64,000 bases of DNA from Albifimbria verrucaria (Eukaryota; Ascomycota; Sordariomycetes; Hypocreales; Stachybotryaceae): assembly GCA_020081605.1 (NCBI GenBank), contig JAHREC010000049.1, positions 1,240,001-1,304,000 on the forward strand, written 5' to 3'. Below, one piece after another: positions 34,535 to 46,682 of this stretch (within the stretch, counting starts at the first letter, position 1; every line of letters starts with the position of its first letter). A model generated the notes under the pieces. It saw only the letters and a program-made list of their open reading frames with translations, had not been told where the DNA came from and made no database searches. The translations under genes were made by a program, and so were the position numbers.

Positions 34535-37500
34535 ATGGCCGCCTTCGACGACCTAGACCAATTCGTCAACTGGGACAAGACCAGTGCCGCGGTCCCCGGG
34601 TCCAGCAGCCTGGACGACCAGTCCCTCACTGCCATTGCTAACATGTCCTCTGACCCTACTGGTGGTAACATCGACCTCGTTCTCGAAAATGTTACCGAAG
34701 ATGACTTCAGCTTCTGCGCCCTGCAGCACTTCTCAGACAACATGATGACTTTTCCTGCCGCCGTTCCTGTAACGGAGGCCCCTCCCACCACAGACTTCTG
34801 GGATACACCAGACACTCCCTGCGTCAGTTGCACGCTGGAAGGCTACTCGTGCAAAAGAATCCGTGAAGGTCGTCACAAGGGCTTCTGCACCAGCTGCGTG
34901 GCTCTTTCTATCGACTGCAGCTTGGGGGCGTTATTCCCCAGAATCTCGACCCTATCTCCACAACTATGACATTCAACAACTCCTGGCCTGTCATTGAAGA
35001 GCCAACCGCTACCGTTCCCGCCCCAGCTGCTTTCCCCGTCGATGGCAACCTGCGTACTTCAGGTAGCTCTTCGACCCTGGATGTCTTGGACACCGCCAAT
35101 CAATCCGACGATGCCGCCATCATTGCCCCCAGGCCAGGACCACCCCCAAGATTGGGGCTCGTTTCTCTCGAGAGTCCGTCCGCATTCTGAAGAACTGGCT
35201 CAACACCCACAACCGTCACCCTTACCCCAGTGATGAAGAAAAGAGATGCTGCAGCGCCAGACCGGTCTCAACAAAGTTCAGATCACCAACTGGCTCGCCA
35301 ACGCCCGGCGCCGAGGCAAGGTCCAAGCCCCTAGGTCCACTTCACCCGTCGTTGGAAACTGGTCTGGACCCATCGACATTCCCCAGAGACGTGGTACCCC
35401 AGCTCTTGAGGCCATGAATCCTTTGGAGCGTTGGAAGCACTCTCCTCCTGAGAACGAACCTGCCTCCGTCACAGCCATTGCCAGGGCCGTCACGGCTTCG
35501 AGTTCCGGTCTCTCTTCCGGTCTCAACAGTCCTTTCAGCTTGAACTATACCGATGATGGATCAAGCAGGTCTCTGTGTCAGTCCTCAGCCAGTTCCTTGG
35601 GAACTTCCCAGTCGAGCAACGGCTCGCTAGGTTCGGCATATTCGCATGGCTCACGCAATTCGTGGGGTTCCTTTGGCTCCGTCCCTTCAACAACCGAGCT
35701 CGCCGTCGACGTCGAAGAAGAGCAACTGGCCAGCAGGGTGTCGATGGGAAGACTAGCCTTGCAGATCCGGTCAAGACCTTCCAGTGCACTTTCTGCACAG
35801 AAACATTCCGAACCAAGCACGACTGGCAACGGCACGAGAAGTCTCTCCATCTTTCGCTAGAGCGGTGGGTTTGTGCGCCCGCCGGTCCTCGGGTTGTCAA
35901 CCCTGAGAATGGGCAACTCTCCTGTGCGTTCTGTGGTGAACCAAACCCCGATGACGCCCATATCGAAAGCCACAACCACTCGGCTTGCCAAGAGCGGACC
36001 CTCGATGAACGGACCTTCTACCGGAAAGATCACCTGAACCAGCACCTGAGGCTGGTGCACAACGTCAAGTTCGCGGATTGGTCAATGAAGACGTGGAAAG
36101 TGGCTACCCTCAAATCCGATCTCGTTGTGGTTTCTGTGGTATCGTGATGGATACTTGGAGCTTTCGGGTGGATCACCTGGCGGAGCATTTCAAGTCTGGT
36201 AAATCCATGGCGGATTGGAAGGGTGACTGGGGTTTTGAGGTTCCTGTCCTTGATATGGTTGAGAACTCTATCCCTCCATGTATGAGACCTCTGCAGTATC
36301 CCGTAGACCAGCTGAAGGCATCTAACCAATGGTAATAGATTTGATTCACTACGAGCGAACCTCCCCTTGCCATACGTAGCAAGCAACAACTCACCTGAGA
36401 CCCCCAGGAATGCCTACGAGCTCATCAAACTGGAACTAGATTACTTTTCTGTCTGCCACCAAGATCAGCATGGCCGACCCCCACGGACGAGGAGCTGATG
36501 GTCGAAGGTTGCCGTATTATTTTCGCTTCCGAGTTGTTGTCTTTACAGGGCATCGCAACGCAGGCATCATGGCTTCGTGATGTTATCATGAAGTCGGTGG
36601 ATCTCGAGAAGAAGGCCAAGTTCGGTCCCTCAGAGGTGCCGCTGAAAACAGACTGGCGACATTGAAGATTAACGGCAAAGACAACTTGTTCGAGCAGTGT
36701 CCAATGGAGTTCCAGCTGCAGGAGTTTGTCAGGGCGAAGAGGCTGCTTGGTCTAACGGCCATGGACCATGAGCTGCAAGAAGAGGCTTGCAGAATCGTCG
36801 GTCGAGTCGAAGAGGTGTCCACCCATCCGTCTGGCGCCATTGCCAACTGGCTGCTGCGCTTGATTGCGTCTGGTACCCATTGGCTAGCACCCTTCCGGCG
36901 CCGGGCACACCTCCCACGAATTGAAGACATACAGGATGAGGTCCACCGATCGACAGACCCGATGTCGATCGATTCAACCATACACAGCTATTCCCGACTG
37001 GAGAGGGAGTTGGGTGATTTCCTGAAGTCCCAACGAGCGCGTGGACTCGAGCCGACCGATGAAGACCTACAGCGAGAGGCGCGTATCATTATCTACGAGT
37101 TCGACGACGGGTGGAACCAGACGGCCGCCGATAACAAGACTTGGCTCGCGGACTTTAAGAAGCGTCATCCTGCAGAGGGTGAGGCAACCCCATCTGAAGG
37201 ATCCCTGGATATTTCTGTATCCCCATCCCATAGCCCTGACAACAGCCCCTTATCGGCCATTCCAACATCGAAAAAGTCACCCCCATTCGCCGGTGCAGGA
37301 GCAAACGCTCTTAGCCCTCTGTTTTTGAACGATGCGAACTGTTACAGGCGACTCAAGACGGAGTTGCGCAGATGGTTGTTGGCCACATTGTCACCACGTA
37401 ACCCAGCCAGACGTATGCCTACCGACGCTGAACTGCAGTACCAGGCACGCTGGATCATGTACGGAGAGTGAGTTGACGTGATCCATTTCTCTCTTGTTTG

Positions 37501-38176
37501 CTAGCTAACACATCTTAGTGATGACCCATGGAACCAAACTGCTGCAGATAATGCCGAATGGCTGCAGCGCTTCAAAAACTGGGCGGGTGTGGCCGACAAT
37601 GACGGTCCTGGACTGTCATCTACACTTGCTTGGGCTTTGGAGCAGGGTGGTTCTGGCTTTGCGCCTCCTTACCTCTTCCCTCGAGGACGATGCGGACAGT
37701 TTGAGGACGACATTCAGGTATCTATGGGAGAGGGTGCCAAGCCAATTCCAACACAGAAGACGTTGGCAAACAACTACCTCCAAGATATGATTTACCGCTA
37801 TCCGCAACCAGGCAGCGTGTTCTGCTCACGCGAGCTTGAGCAAGGCTTGATCGACATGGCAGAGAAGCATTTTACCAAGACAGGCGCATTACCTTCGGAT
37901 GAAGCAATGCAGAGTCGCGCGAAGGAGATAGTCAGCATGGAAACAACGGCAGCGGATGACCCAATGCTGTTGGGCAAGTTCAAGACGATGATGCTGGAGA
38001 AGCTTGGCCAGGCGCCGGCGCAGCCAGATGTTTCATCTGCGCTACCTACGAATATGGATGTGAACATTTCGGATGAGGAGGTTGAGAACATGCTGCAAGA
38101 CATGCAGTTCGAGCTTACCAACGACAGCTGGTATCAAGCCGGACAGCAAGAAGGATCCGAGGATGTAGGGGTGTGA
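34535..38176 (+). CDS. Homeobox and C2H2 transcription factor with five-unit helical repeat
   Basis: Large nuclear factor, about 1179 residues; the family is common in Sordariomycetes but I know no symbol. Start 34535 (MAAFDDLDQFVNWDK). A cysteine cluster follows (CVSCTLEGYSC and CTSCVALSIDC). Then a TALE-type homeodomain: ILKNWLNTHNRHPYPSDEEK and NKVQITNWLANARRRGKV (about 35185-35310). Next a Ser/Gly-rich linker, an Arg-rich patch and C2H2-type fingers (FQCTFCTETFRTKHDWQRH; RCGFCGIVMDTWSFRVDH). The C-terminal half carries five related units (about 36400-37990) with core P-T-D-x-E-L-Q-x-x-A-R and, in two, DxWNQTAADNxxWL. Introns at 36280-36338 and 37468-37518 join cleanly. Eight missing bases are inferred, e.g. 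near 34927, 35147, 35243, 35690, 36112, 36369, 36481 and 36631; the total is then divisible by three. Confidence 0.87.
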
Positions 38177-39228
38177 TGCTTCACTAGAGCAAGCAATGTG
38201 CCATGATGCATGACTCGACTGAAGAATATTTGGCTTTTTGCGTTGTGAGACGAGACGATGAAGTTTCAATATTATACGCAACGACATGTTTTTTGGCTAA
38301 GGGATGTGCAGCAAATATATACCCGGGGAAAAAGAAAGGTGGCCGGCCCAACAGGATGTTTTTGGAATGGTTGGCTTGAATAGACTCATGAACTGGTGTG
38401 AACTTGGGATTATGGGCATTTGATAGACTTGAACATTAATACAGCAATCTAATTACTACATATATCAATGACTGAATTACGGTGATCGATCAAGATGTCT
38501 GGTGATGCGCCTACGCCGTCTAAGCTTGTGGGTGTGGTAAAGGCGTGGTTGAGTGAAGATTCTTCACCAGTTTACTGTTGGAAAAGCTTGGCCCGATTCA
38601 ACTCGGGGACTAGACAGATAGACCATCATACCTGATACTGAAGAAAAAAAGGAACAAGGCACAGGCCCATCCAGTAACGACCTCCTAAGATGACCATTGG
38701 CATGGCATTTAACCATCATGGCCGTTTTGGGCGAGGCTACATGTGCCCATCATGGTTTAGTCGTAACCTTACGTTACCTTCCTTATGCATGCCTGCCGCT
38801 GCCGGACTTTGTCAACGCGCTGTAACTTAAAGGATAAGTCAGTCTATAGTCAGCGCATCATGGCCAGGCACCCTTCTTCTCTTTTTTTTGCTTTTTCTTT
38901 TCTCTTTTCCAGCTCACAAATTTCCCGCCCGCCTAGCCATCGGCCGTTGCAGGCCTATCGTCATTGCTTTTCTCCATCGACCATTCAGCCGGGCCACTGC
39001 GGCGCAGCGCATAGCGGCATTGAAGACGAGGTCAGCAGCGCGAGGAGAGAGGGTGGTGGGACGGCCCTTTGGAAGAGTCATTCCATTACATTACATTACA
39101 TTACATTACATTACCTGGCATCAACGCCTGCAACGACCGTTGCTCCTGCGATGCGTCTATAAAGAGGCACACTAAGCGGCTGAAGGATTGGGCTTTTTCC
39201 GCTTCGACATTCGTCAACACACCTGGCC
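38177..39228. other. Intergenic region, 1 kb
   Basis: 3' UTR of the homeobox gene and promoter of the FlbE-like gene, with a pyrimidine-rich stretch at 38872-38912 and a CATTA microsatellite at 39084-39114. No gene seen. Confidence 0.45.
39084..39114. repeat. CATTA microsatellite, six units
   Basis: Perfect tandem CATTA, six copies plus one base, ending 115 bases before the start codon of the next gene. Confidence 0.9.
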
Positions 39229-40182
39229 ATGCCGACCTATCTTTGCCATGGCTTCCGCTGGCACCGCCTCAGCATCCGCATCTTCGTCATTATCCATGAC
39301 CTCGAGGATGCCGCCCCAGATTGGATCATTGGATACGATACTACGGCGCTCATCCTAGACCAGCTCTACGAGAACTTTGACTTTCTCCCTCAGCTGCCGA
39401 GCCCAGCAGAAACCCCTGATGAGGGAAAGCAGACGGAAGGGAAGGCCCCTGAGGCTGAGAACGTGGAGGAGCAGGAGCAGGAGCAGAAGCGGAAACCGCT
39501 CGGCCACCAGGATGAGGACATGAGCCTGCCTCCGCCCCGCGTGCCCGACTCCGAAGATGCAGTGCTCATGCACCAATGGACTCCCATCCGGTTCCTGGAG
39601 GAGTACGACCTGAATGAGACAGAGGTTGCCGCTAGACCTTACGCCTACGTGGCTGACCACGTTGTCCGGGTAGACCTGAGCGCGGACATCGCCGCCGAAA
39701 TGGCCAAATATGAGGCCAATGCCAAGAAGAACGACTTGTCATGGTTCGAGCAGCTAAGGGACAAGATGCAGCCAGGCGAGGAGATGCGGTGGTACGTCGT
39801 CGTCTGCGATGACGAGGAGCGGGCTAGGCCGGAAGAGATGGACGAGGATGATGATGAGGTCAAGGAGCTGAGCGATGTTGAGGAGGTGGATTCCATGGAG
39901 GTGGACTCGTTGCCGCATAGGCCTACTTCGATATCCAAAGCAGAGGCGTTTGCCGAGAATCCAGAGGACAGGACTACACCCACAGCAGCCAAGGCGCCCG
40001 AGTCCAGCGGCAGCGGTAGCATCCCGGAAACAGCACCTATCCAAGACCAGCAGGATGTGGCCAGGGCCGAGAAGCAAGATCAAGATGGGCAGAAATCCAG
40101 CAAGACTCTAAAGAGCAAGCAGTCCATCTCCAAAGGCCTGCGGCGACTTCTAGGAAGAAGGACAAGTCATGACAAAACATGA
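39229..40182 (+). CDS. FlbE-like conserved fungal protein
   Basis: 317 residues in one uninterrupted exon, the only gene here with no frame change. The N-terminus MPTYLCHGFRWHR, then IRIFVIIHDLEDAAPDWII, resembles the start of the FlbE developmental-regulator family (a short MPxYxxxGxRW opening and a DDAA-type motif). Further matches to that layout are RFLEEYD, ARPYAYVADHVV and LRDKMQPGEEMRWYVVVCDD. An acidic, Ser/Lys-rich tail follows, ending with a basic KGLRRLLGRR. FlbE proteins act at hyphal tips in control of sporulation in Aspergillus; whether this one does is inference, and a separate paralogous family is equally possible. Confidence 0.6.
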   Translation: MPTYLCHGFRWHRLSIRIFVIIHDLEDAAPDWIIGYDTTALILDQLYENFDFLPQLPSPAETPDEGKQTEGKAPEAENVEEQEQEQKRKPLGHQDEDMSLPPPRVPDSEDAVLMHQWTPIRFLEEYDLNETEVAARPYAYVADHVVRVDLSADIAAEMAKYEANAKKNDLSWFEQLRDKMQPGEEMRWYVVVCDDEERARPEEMDEDDDEVKELSDVEEVDSMEVDSLPHRPTSISKAEAFAENPEDRTTPTAAKAPESSGSGSIPETAPIQDQQDVARAEKQDQDGQKSSKTLKSKQSISKGLRRLLGRRTSHDKT

Positions 40183-40756
40183 TGAGCTCCAGTGGACTTT
40201 TACGATACAAAATAATTTGTGTTGGTCAAGGGTGCTGGGTGTTACAAGGAATGATGTTTACTCGGGTCTTGCATGAAAGCCTGGCTGGGTCGTGGGCAAA
40301 CCAGCCATAGAAGATGAAATAATACCAGTATCCGTGAACTAGGGCCAGACATTGACCAAGAGCTTCCATAATAGCTGCAATAAAGAATTGATTTTTACAT
40401 CACCGAGGGAAGTCTCGTCGAATTGAATTCATCGCGGCCAGTAGATGCTGTTTGCAAGCTGAAAGGCATTCCTGATGCCGGTACCGGGTAAGGTTCACTC
40501 CAAATCCAAACCCATCACGCCTGAGCTCTGACGTAGGTACTTTATCACGTGGAGCAGCTACTCCTAATCATGTAAGTCAGAGCATCACCTCTTCCATCCG
40601 ACAGTGCTCCATGCAACAGTAGCTGCTTCACAAGCTCGAGAGCGAGCCATCCGAGGCTCTTCTCGCATGGCTTCAGCTCCAATTGCCCACCCACTTCTCT
40701 TTTAATCCTGGAGACTTGAGATCCCGCCCCTTCCGACAAACCCTCGGGGCACGGCC
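40183..40756. other. Intergenic region upstream of the MFS gene
   Basis: 574 bases of 3' UTR then promoter. AATAAA-like words occur near 40379-40386. No other feature seen. Confidence 0.4.
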
Positions 40757-42609
40757 ATGGCTTCGACCGAGCAGCGCTCGCGCTTGACCGCGTCGCCTGT
40801 TCTTAGCGAGTCGTCCTCCTTTGCGCAGACGGGCGCCGAATTCAACCTCGACACCGACGATAGTAGCGACGACGACGATCTGCGCTCGGCTGTCCTGAAT
40901 GACGGCCCCGCGGCCGAGGCGTACGAGCTTCAAGATAGGAGCTCGTCCAAGGACCACGAGGACGGGCGTTGGGATGCAGACGATGGAGGGGATGAGCGGA
41001 TGCCGCTGGGCAGGCGACCGAGTGCGAGTACCGTCGCGAGCTTCCAACTATACACGCCAGACGAGGAGCTTGCGGTGCGGCGCAAGTTTGACCGCAAGCT
41101 TGTTCTCTTCGTCGCGCTGTTGTTCATGTTGAGTTTCCTGGACCGGTCGAGTACGTCCCATCTTCAATATGAAGGCTCCCTGACCAGTTTTGAGACCCTC
41201 GAGTACTAACGCTGCGTCCATAGATATCGGTAACGCCTACATAGCAGGAATGGACGCCGACCTTCAAACGAACCCACCCCGTGCCGACTGGTACGAGTGG
41301 ACCCTAACGGCCTTTTACATATCATACATTGCCTTCGAATGGATGTCGCTGCTGTGGAGGCTCATTCCCGCACATATATACGTCTCCATCATCGTGCTCA
41401 CGTGGGGTCTCACGGCATCGCTGCAGTCCGTTGCCGTGTCCTACCCCATGCTCATCGCCCTGCGTGTGCTACTCGGCATTGGCGAGGCGGGATTCACGGG
41501 CATCCCTTTTATCTGAGCTTCTTCTTCAAGAGGGATGAGCTGGCGTTTCGCACTGCGATATTCATCTCTGGTAAGACCAATTCCTTTCAGATGTATAGAC
41601 CCGTAGTACGCGATTGCTAACGACCATGTCTAGCTGCCCCCTTGCCACGACCTTTGCTTCTAGCCTCGCCTGGGTCATTGTCAAGTTCGCAGAGCTCAGC
41701 CCCGTTGCCCCATGGCGATTGCTCTTCCTCATCGAGGGATTTCCTTCGGTCCTCGTTTCTGTTATTGCCTGGAACGTCATCCCCGACTCCCCAGACAGCT
41801 TCTTACCTGACCAAGCGCGAGAAGAAGGTCGCCCGTCTGCGTCTCCGCAACGAGAAGTCCTCCACCCCGGCGCAGTCCCCAAGAAGCTCAGAGGCCGGGA
41901 ACTTCTTGCTGTACTCCGCGATCCCATTGCCTGGATCACGGCCGCCATGTTTTTCCTCACCAACATGGCTTACTCGTCTCTACCCGTGTTCTTGCCCAAG
42001 ATCTTGACCGAAATGGGCCACAACACGCTCACGTCTCAAGCCCTCAGTGCGCCGCCTTACCTAGTCGCCTTTGTGGTCGTCCTGTTCACGGCACACATGT
42101 CAGATCGCCTACGCGTTCGGACCATCCCTATTGTCTTCCACGCCCTAGCATCCGCAGCTGGATACGGCATCCTTGCCCTCTCCGGACCGCTTAAACTTCC
42201 GCCTTTTGTCAGGTACATCGCCGTCTACCCAGCGGCCGTCGGTTTCTTCAACGTCGTCACCCTCACCATTGCGTGGAACATCAACAACCAAGCCAGCGAA
42301 AGCCGACAGGGCGGCGGCTTCGCCATCATGCAGTTCGTCGGTCAATGCGGGCCCTTGGTCGGCACGCGGCTCTACCCAGACAAGGACGGGCCTTACTACG
42401 TGAGGGGCATGTCGACGTGCGCGCTGGCGATGCTTTCCGTCGCCGTCCTGGCCTTTGTGCTACGCCTGTACCTCCAATGGCAGAATAGGAAGATGGACCG
42501 GGCAGAGGGTCAGGACGAGGACCATTCCACCGCGGTGGAGGAAGAGGGCTTGGTTGCGCGGGGAAGGATGAAGAGGACACCAACGGAACGGTTTCGCTAT
42601 ATTTTATGA
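40757..42609 (+). CDS. MFS transporter, anion:cation symporter (Tna1/Dal5-like) family
   Basis: Plasma-membrane transporter of small organic anions such as vitamins or allantoate; about 573 residues. A long acidic Ser/Asp-rich cytosolic N-terminus precedes the first membrane helix, LVLFVALLFMLSFLDRS, which joins across intron 41151-41223 to NIGNAY, the family's TM1 signature. Further helices include FYISYIAFEWMSLLW, ISIIVLTWG-type, MLIALRVLLGIGEAGF and WRLLFLIEGFPSVLVSVIAW; six more follow from about 41930 (e.g. AWITAAMFFLTNMAY, YLVAFVVVLFTAHMSDR). A second intron lies at 41571-41633. Missing bases are inferred at 41504-41506 (CCC), 41637-41641 (C run), near 41800 (two bases) and near 41880. 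Substrate cannot be read from the sequence. Confidence 0.82.
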
Positions 42610-42779
42610 ATAATGTCTATTGCATTTCGGAGGAATTGGATACCTCATCTTGGATACCAGTTGGCGCATTTGGATATACCAAAACACCGCTCTAAAGTCT
42701 ATTTTACAACTTTTGTCTTGCAACTGCTGTGCTCGTTGTCTTTGGGACTAAGACCCCCTGTTCATTTAGTTTGTGCTTG

Positions 42780-44278
42780 TCATTCTGCTCCATCTCTTGG
42801 GAACATCATCCACGATGGGGCCTGGTAACGGCTCACGCCATCTCTCCACCACGGCTCATGCTCATACCGACTGCGCTCCAGACAGAACGTCCCGAATCCA
42901 CCCTCATGTCTACCTTTCAAAACGTCGGCAGGTCGATCTCTCCGGCGCCGGGCCCTCCAAGCCTGGAATTCCCGGCGCTCCTTCTCAGCCTGTTGCTTCC
43001 ATTGCCAGCGGGCGTGACGGATGTGTTTTGTGCCTTGTTCGTAGACAGTATTGGCCAGCTTATGCAGCCCGAGGCGGGGTCGTTTATTGAATGAGTCGGT
43101 GATGCTGCGGAGGGAGAACTGTGATGCTCGGCGCTTTGTTTGTTTGGAGAGCGTTTCTTCATTGGTGAGGCGGAGAGGTTCCATGAGGAAGTTGATGTCT
43201 GGGCTTTTTGGCGTTCGGCATCGGCAGCACCGTCCAGTTGGTACTTTGCGCCCTGTATATTTGTGCGGGTATAATTTCTTTCTATGGCTGGGTCAGGAGC
43301 TGTTTCACTTGTTGAGTGCTCTGTCGGCGATGGAGCCATGGAAGGATTTTGATCGCTGCCTTTGGGCAACTCCTCCTCGCCTTTGCAAGAGGAAGAAGAG
43401 GAAGAGAAATTCCGTTCTCCTTGCCACTCTGTGATCACGGCAGCAGCATCCGTAATGGCCGCATGCGTGCTGTTGTCGGCATTAGCTGACTCAGGGTGCG
43501 ATGAGGACGTGCTGGAGCACAAGTTTGACAGATAATCATTTTCTTTGACGAATTCAGACAAGTCAGAGAGACTTAGTCTGTGCATGCCTGCTGGGGATAT
43601 TGGAGATTGTATGCGTGGGCTTGCTCCTAGAGGCGAATACTCTGAGGAGGTACCACGAGGGCGGACTTCTATGTAGTATGGCGAAGGACTGATGGATTTT
43701 GTATACTCTGAAAGCCTCTTTAACTCCTCGAATAACGGACCAGCAGTTGATACAGAATCTGAAAATGTAGGTTTAGTCGTTGATGCTTGCACCATGTCGT
43801 AGTTCAAGGCCGAAGCAGCCCCTTATTCGTCGAGCCTTTGCCATTGCTGGGAGGGATAGGAGCTGTAAGACCATTACTTAGGAACGGAGGTGGCTTCCTA
43901 GTGTATGTGGTCGGCTGAATAGGTTGAGCTTGGAGGATCCTGGCCTGAGCCGAGTAACTGATATTCGCCATGTCCAATGTTCTCTTTCTCTGCTACATCT
44001 CGCGGAATGTTGGCGGTCTCATGAGATCGAAACGGAGAGATGACTTGAGAGAAGATGCGGGACGATTTGCGCGAGATGGATCTCGGGGAGGCGTGACGAG
44101 GCAGGGGGACGATGCCACGACCATTGGGAGGCCTGGATGGGTAAGGGTTGAATTGTCTAGGACGGCGGCTAGTGCGGTTGGCCATGCTGAGCTTGGTGTT
44201 ATGGAAAAAGCCAAGGTCTTGGTACTGTGGGAGATGGATGTTGTCCCAGGAGGGTGTATATGGGCGAGAAGTATACAT
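42780..44278 (-). CDS. Uncharacterised Ser/Pro-rich fungal protein
   Basis: Not recognised; about 500 residues, no intron needed. The start at 44278 (MYTSRPYTPSWDNIHLPQYQ) opens a basic, Pro/Arg/Ser-rich N-terminus with RSHETANIPRDVAEKENIG. The middle is low-complexity but contains an ordered-looking stretch, MHRLSLSDLSEFVKENDYLS (about 43585-43530). A basic C-terminal helix follows (RHARWQWKQQAEKERREFQA, about 43005-42950). No membrane segment or catalytic motif. Four missing bases are inferred (near 43936, 43822 and 43210, plus one more in the N-terminal half), after which the span is divisible by three. The exact C-terminus is uncertain because two frames stay open there; a stop at about 42917 is the alternative. 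Confidence 0.6.
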
Positions 44279-45431
44279 GTTGCTTGCCGTTGAAGGTAAA
44301 TGCTTCCAGATTCGAGATGAGATGAAGGGAAGAAGGCAGACAAGATGCCCTGAACTATCCAGCAGCGGAAGCTCCTACCTTGTCAGTGACGGTTGCTCAT
44401 GGGATGACCACAGCTCGGCTAGACAGGGCCAAAGAGTATAGTGGCTTGAACATCTACAACACCTTATGCCGACAACGAAAGGACGATGTTCAACACGGCA
44501 GATGTCAAAGTTGCCATGTCTAAGTCTGATCTGAAGCGTAAAGATTAAGCAGAAGCGCCTTGCTCCCAAACACACCCAAAGCCCCCATCACACGCCGACG
44601 ATCGCACTTAGTGCAGATGAAATTTCTGCCCATCTCGTTAGGGCTGTACCGTGACATTGCTTGAGTTCCATCTCGGTAGCATAAGCGTTATGCTGTAGCG
44701 TTATTCTGGGGTGAGACGGGTGAGGTTACATATAAATACGCGTGGTGCCTCCACCCGCGAGGTCTGACACTTGAACTTGTAAAAACAGCGGATACGGTTG
44801 AGCAGAGGTTTCTCTTAGGCCAATAGCCTGAATACGGGTGTTTTCTTTCGTTCTTTTTCTTTATCTATTTATTTATTTACTTTTTCTCCTTATCCCACAT
44901 ATCGCCGAAAAAAAGCCTGAGTACGAGGATCATGACCCTCTTTCTCTTCGTCGTCGGCGGCGGGATAGCCCCAAAAGAGGCCCATTGAGAAACAACGAGC
45001 ACAACAATTTACCACTACAACATGACAGATTAATTGTTACTTTGCGTGCAGCTGTCAACAGTTGTAGCCCAATGAATTGCTCATTATGACTTCGGCCATT
45101 ATTATGGCACACACCGGGGACTTACGACGACGTCGATCCCGACACACGATACCCGATCACAGTACGTGGGTAGAATCGAAACCGTGCCAGGGTTCGTAAG
45201 GCAAAAGATACTTGGCCGGCCCCGGGAAACGCCAGCAAACGCAAGTACCCACAAGGCGTTATGCTGGCCGGCTGCCTCACCTTGTACTGTGCTAAAGCGT
45301 TATGCTTACGCCAAGAGCTAGACAACCATTAAAGAGCACGTTGCAGCCGGTGGCCACTAAGTGGTCCTACCTAGAAATCACTCTGCGATTATACGCAAGA
45401 TCATACACTTACGACGACTCGTCACTTCGAA
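44279..45431. promoter_or_regulatory. Divergent promoter region, 1.15 kb
   Basis: The region lies between the minus-strand unknown gene and the bZIP gene, which diverge. A TATA-like word (TATAAATA) is at 44731-44738 and a T-rich TTTATTTATT run at about 44840-44890. Their distance from the start codons makes assignment to either gene uncertain. Confidence 0.4.
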
Positions 45432-46635
45432 ATGGAAGCCTCCAGCTCACACCAGGCCAGGCCGGCCAATCCGCCACGCACGCGCCAGAGAGCCTACAAG
45501 GAGCCGCCTCAGCTCGACGTGCCGGACATCGACCAAGATGCTGCAGAGCGCAAGAGGGTCCTGAACGTGCTGGCGCAGCGCAGATACCGTAAGAAAGCGC
45601 TTACTCCAACCGAGAATGACATGCCTTGCTCTGACGTGGGGAACAGGGGCCAAGAAGCGGCAGAACCGTCGCTCAGCCACAGCAGAGACACAGAACAAGC
45701 CGAATGTACGTGACACGGAGTCAAGGGGTACGGGCTCGGTAGCAAGCCAATCGGGGAGACGGAGTCGGCCAGGAACTCGGAGACGGAATCCTTGGGGCAG
45801 ATTGATAATAATTACGGTGTCAGCCTGGATCTCACTGGCTGGGACCCGTTAAACAATGATATTGTGCCGCCGCTCTTGGCAGAGCCGGTGCCAGAGCTAC
45901 TGCCGCCCTACTTCTCTATCGAGGAGATTACAATGACACAACAGGATGTGACATTTGCCACGGCGGCAGGCCCCGGCCCCGTCAGCTTTTTCGACCAGAC
46001 CAGCCCGGCTACCGGTGCTACTGCTACTACTGCTACTGCTACTACGACGTCGCCCCCAGCTCCGTCCCCAGCCCGTCCCCGATCAATTCCGGGTTCCCGG
46101 ATAGCTACCTGCTGCCGGTGCACGAGCTGACGGTGTTGCGAGCGCTGCTCCGTATAGCGGACCGGCTGGGCTGTAAGGAACAGATGTGGAGCCTCGACGC
46201 GGTATCGCCCTTCAGCAAGGGCCTGGGCAGCACGCTGGCCGTGGACCAGCTTCCCCGGCGTGGCAGCCGACGGCGTCGCAGCTGCTGATACCGCACCACC
46301 CCATCCTCGACTTCCTGCCGTGGCCGGGGACGCGCGATCGCATCATCAACGTCTTCGCGCTGCCGGACGAGGCGCGCCCGCCCAACGCGGCGGGACCGCT
46401 GGCGCTCGTCAACTTTGCGTACGACCTGGAAGACAACGCCGAGGGCGTGCGCATCTACGGTGGGGACCCGTACGACGGTAGCTGTTGGGAGGTTGGGCAG
46501 CTGCTGTTCGAGCGATGGTGGTTTCTGTTCGACCGGGACATTGTCGAGAACAGCAACCGATGGAGACGGCTCCGCAGGGCGCCGCCGCTGCTGCTCAACG
46601 GAGGCGCCTGCAACAGCCCCATGACACGTCAGTAA
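45432..46635 (+). CDS. bZIP-type transcription factor with DUF3425 domain
   Basis: Nuclear regulator of a large fungal family; about 382 residues. The start at 45432 leads to a basic region ERKRVLNVLAQRRYR, which joins across intron 45589-45646 to AKKRQNRRS. No clear leucine heptads follow, so the zipper is weak or absent. The middle is Thr/Ala/Pro-rich. The C-terminal DUF3425 domain includes LPVHELTVLRALLRIADRLG, then LLIPHHPILDFLPWPGTRDR and IINVFALP, and ends WEVGQLLFERWWFLFDRDIV (about 46100-46550). The HPxLDxLPWPxxRD string is the family's hallmark. Three missing bases are inferred: near 45752 (GGGG), near 46068 (CCCC) and 46243 (CCCC). Targets are not deducible. Confidence 0.8.
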
Positions 46636-46682
46636 GCGAGAAGGGGGCAGGCAAAGCAATTCATATCACGAGGAGTCAGAGT

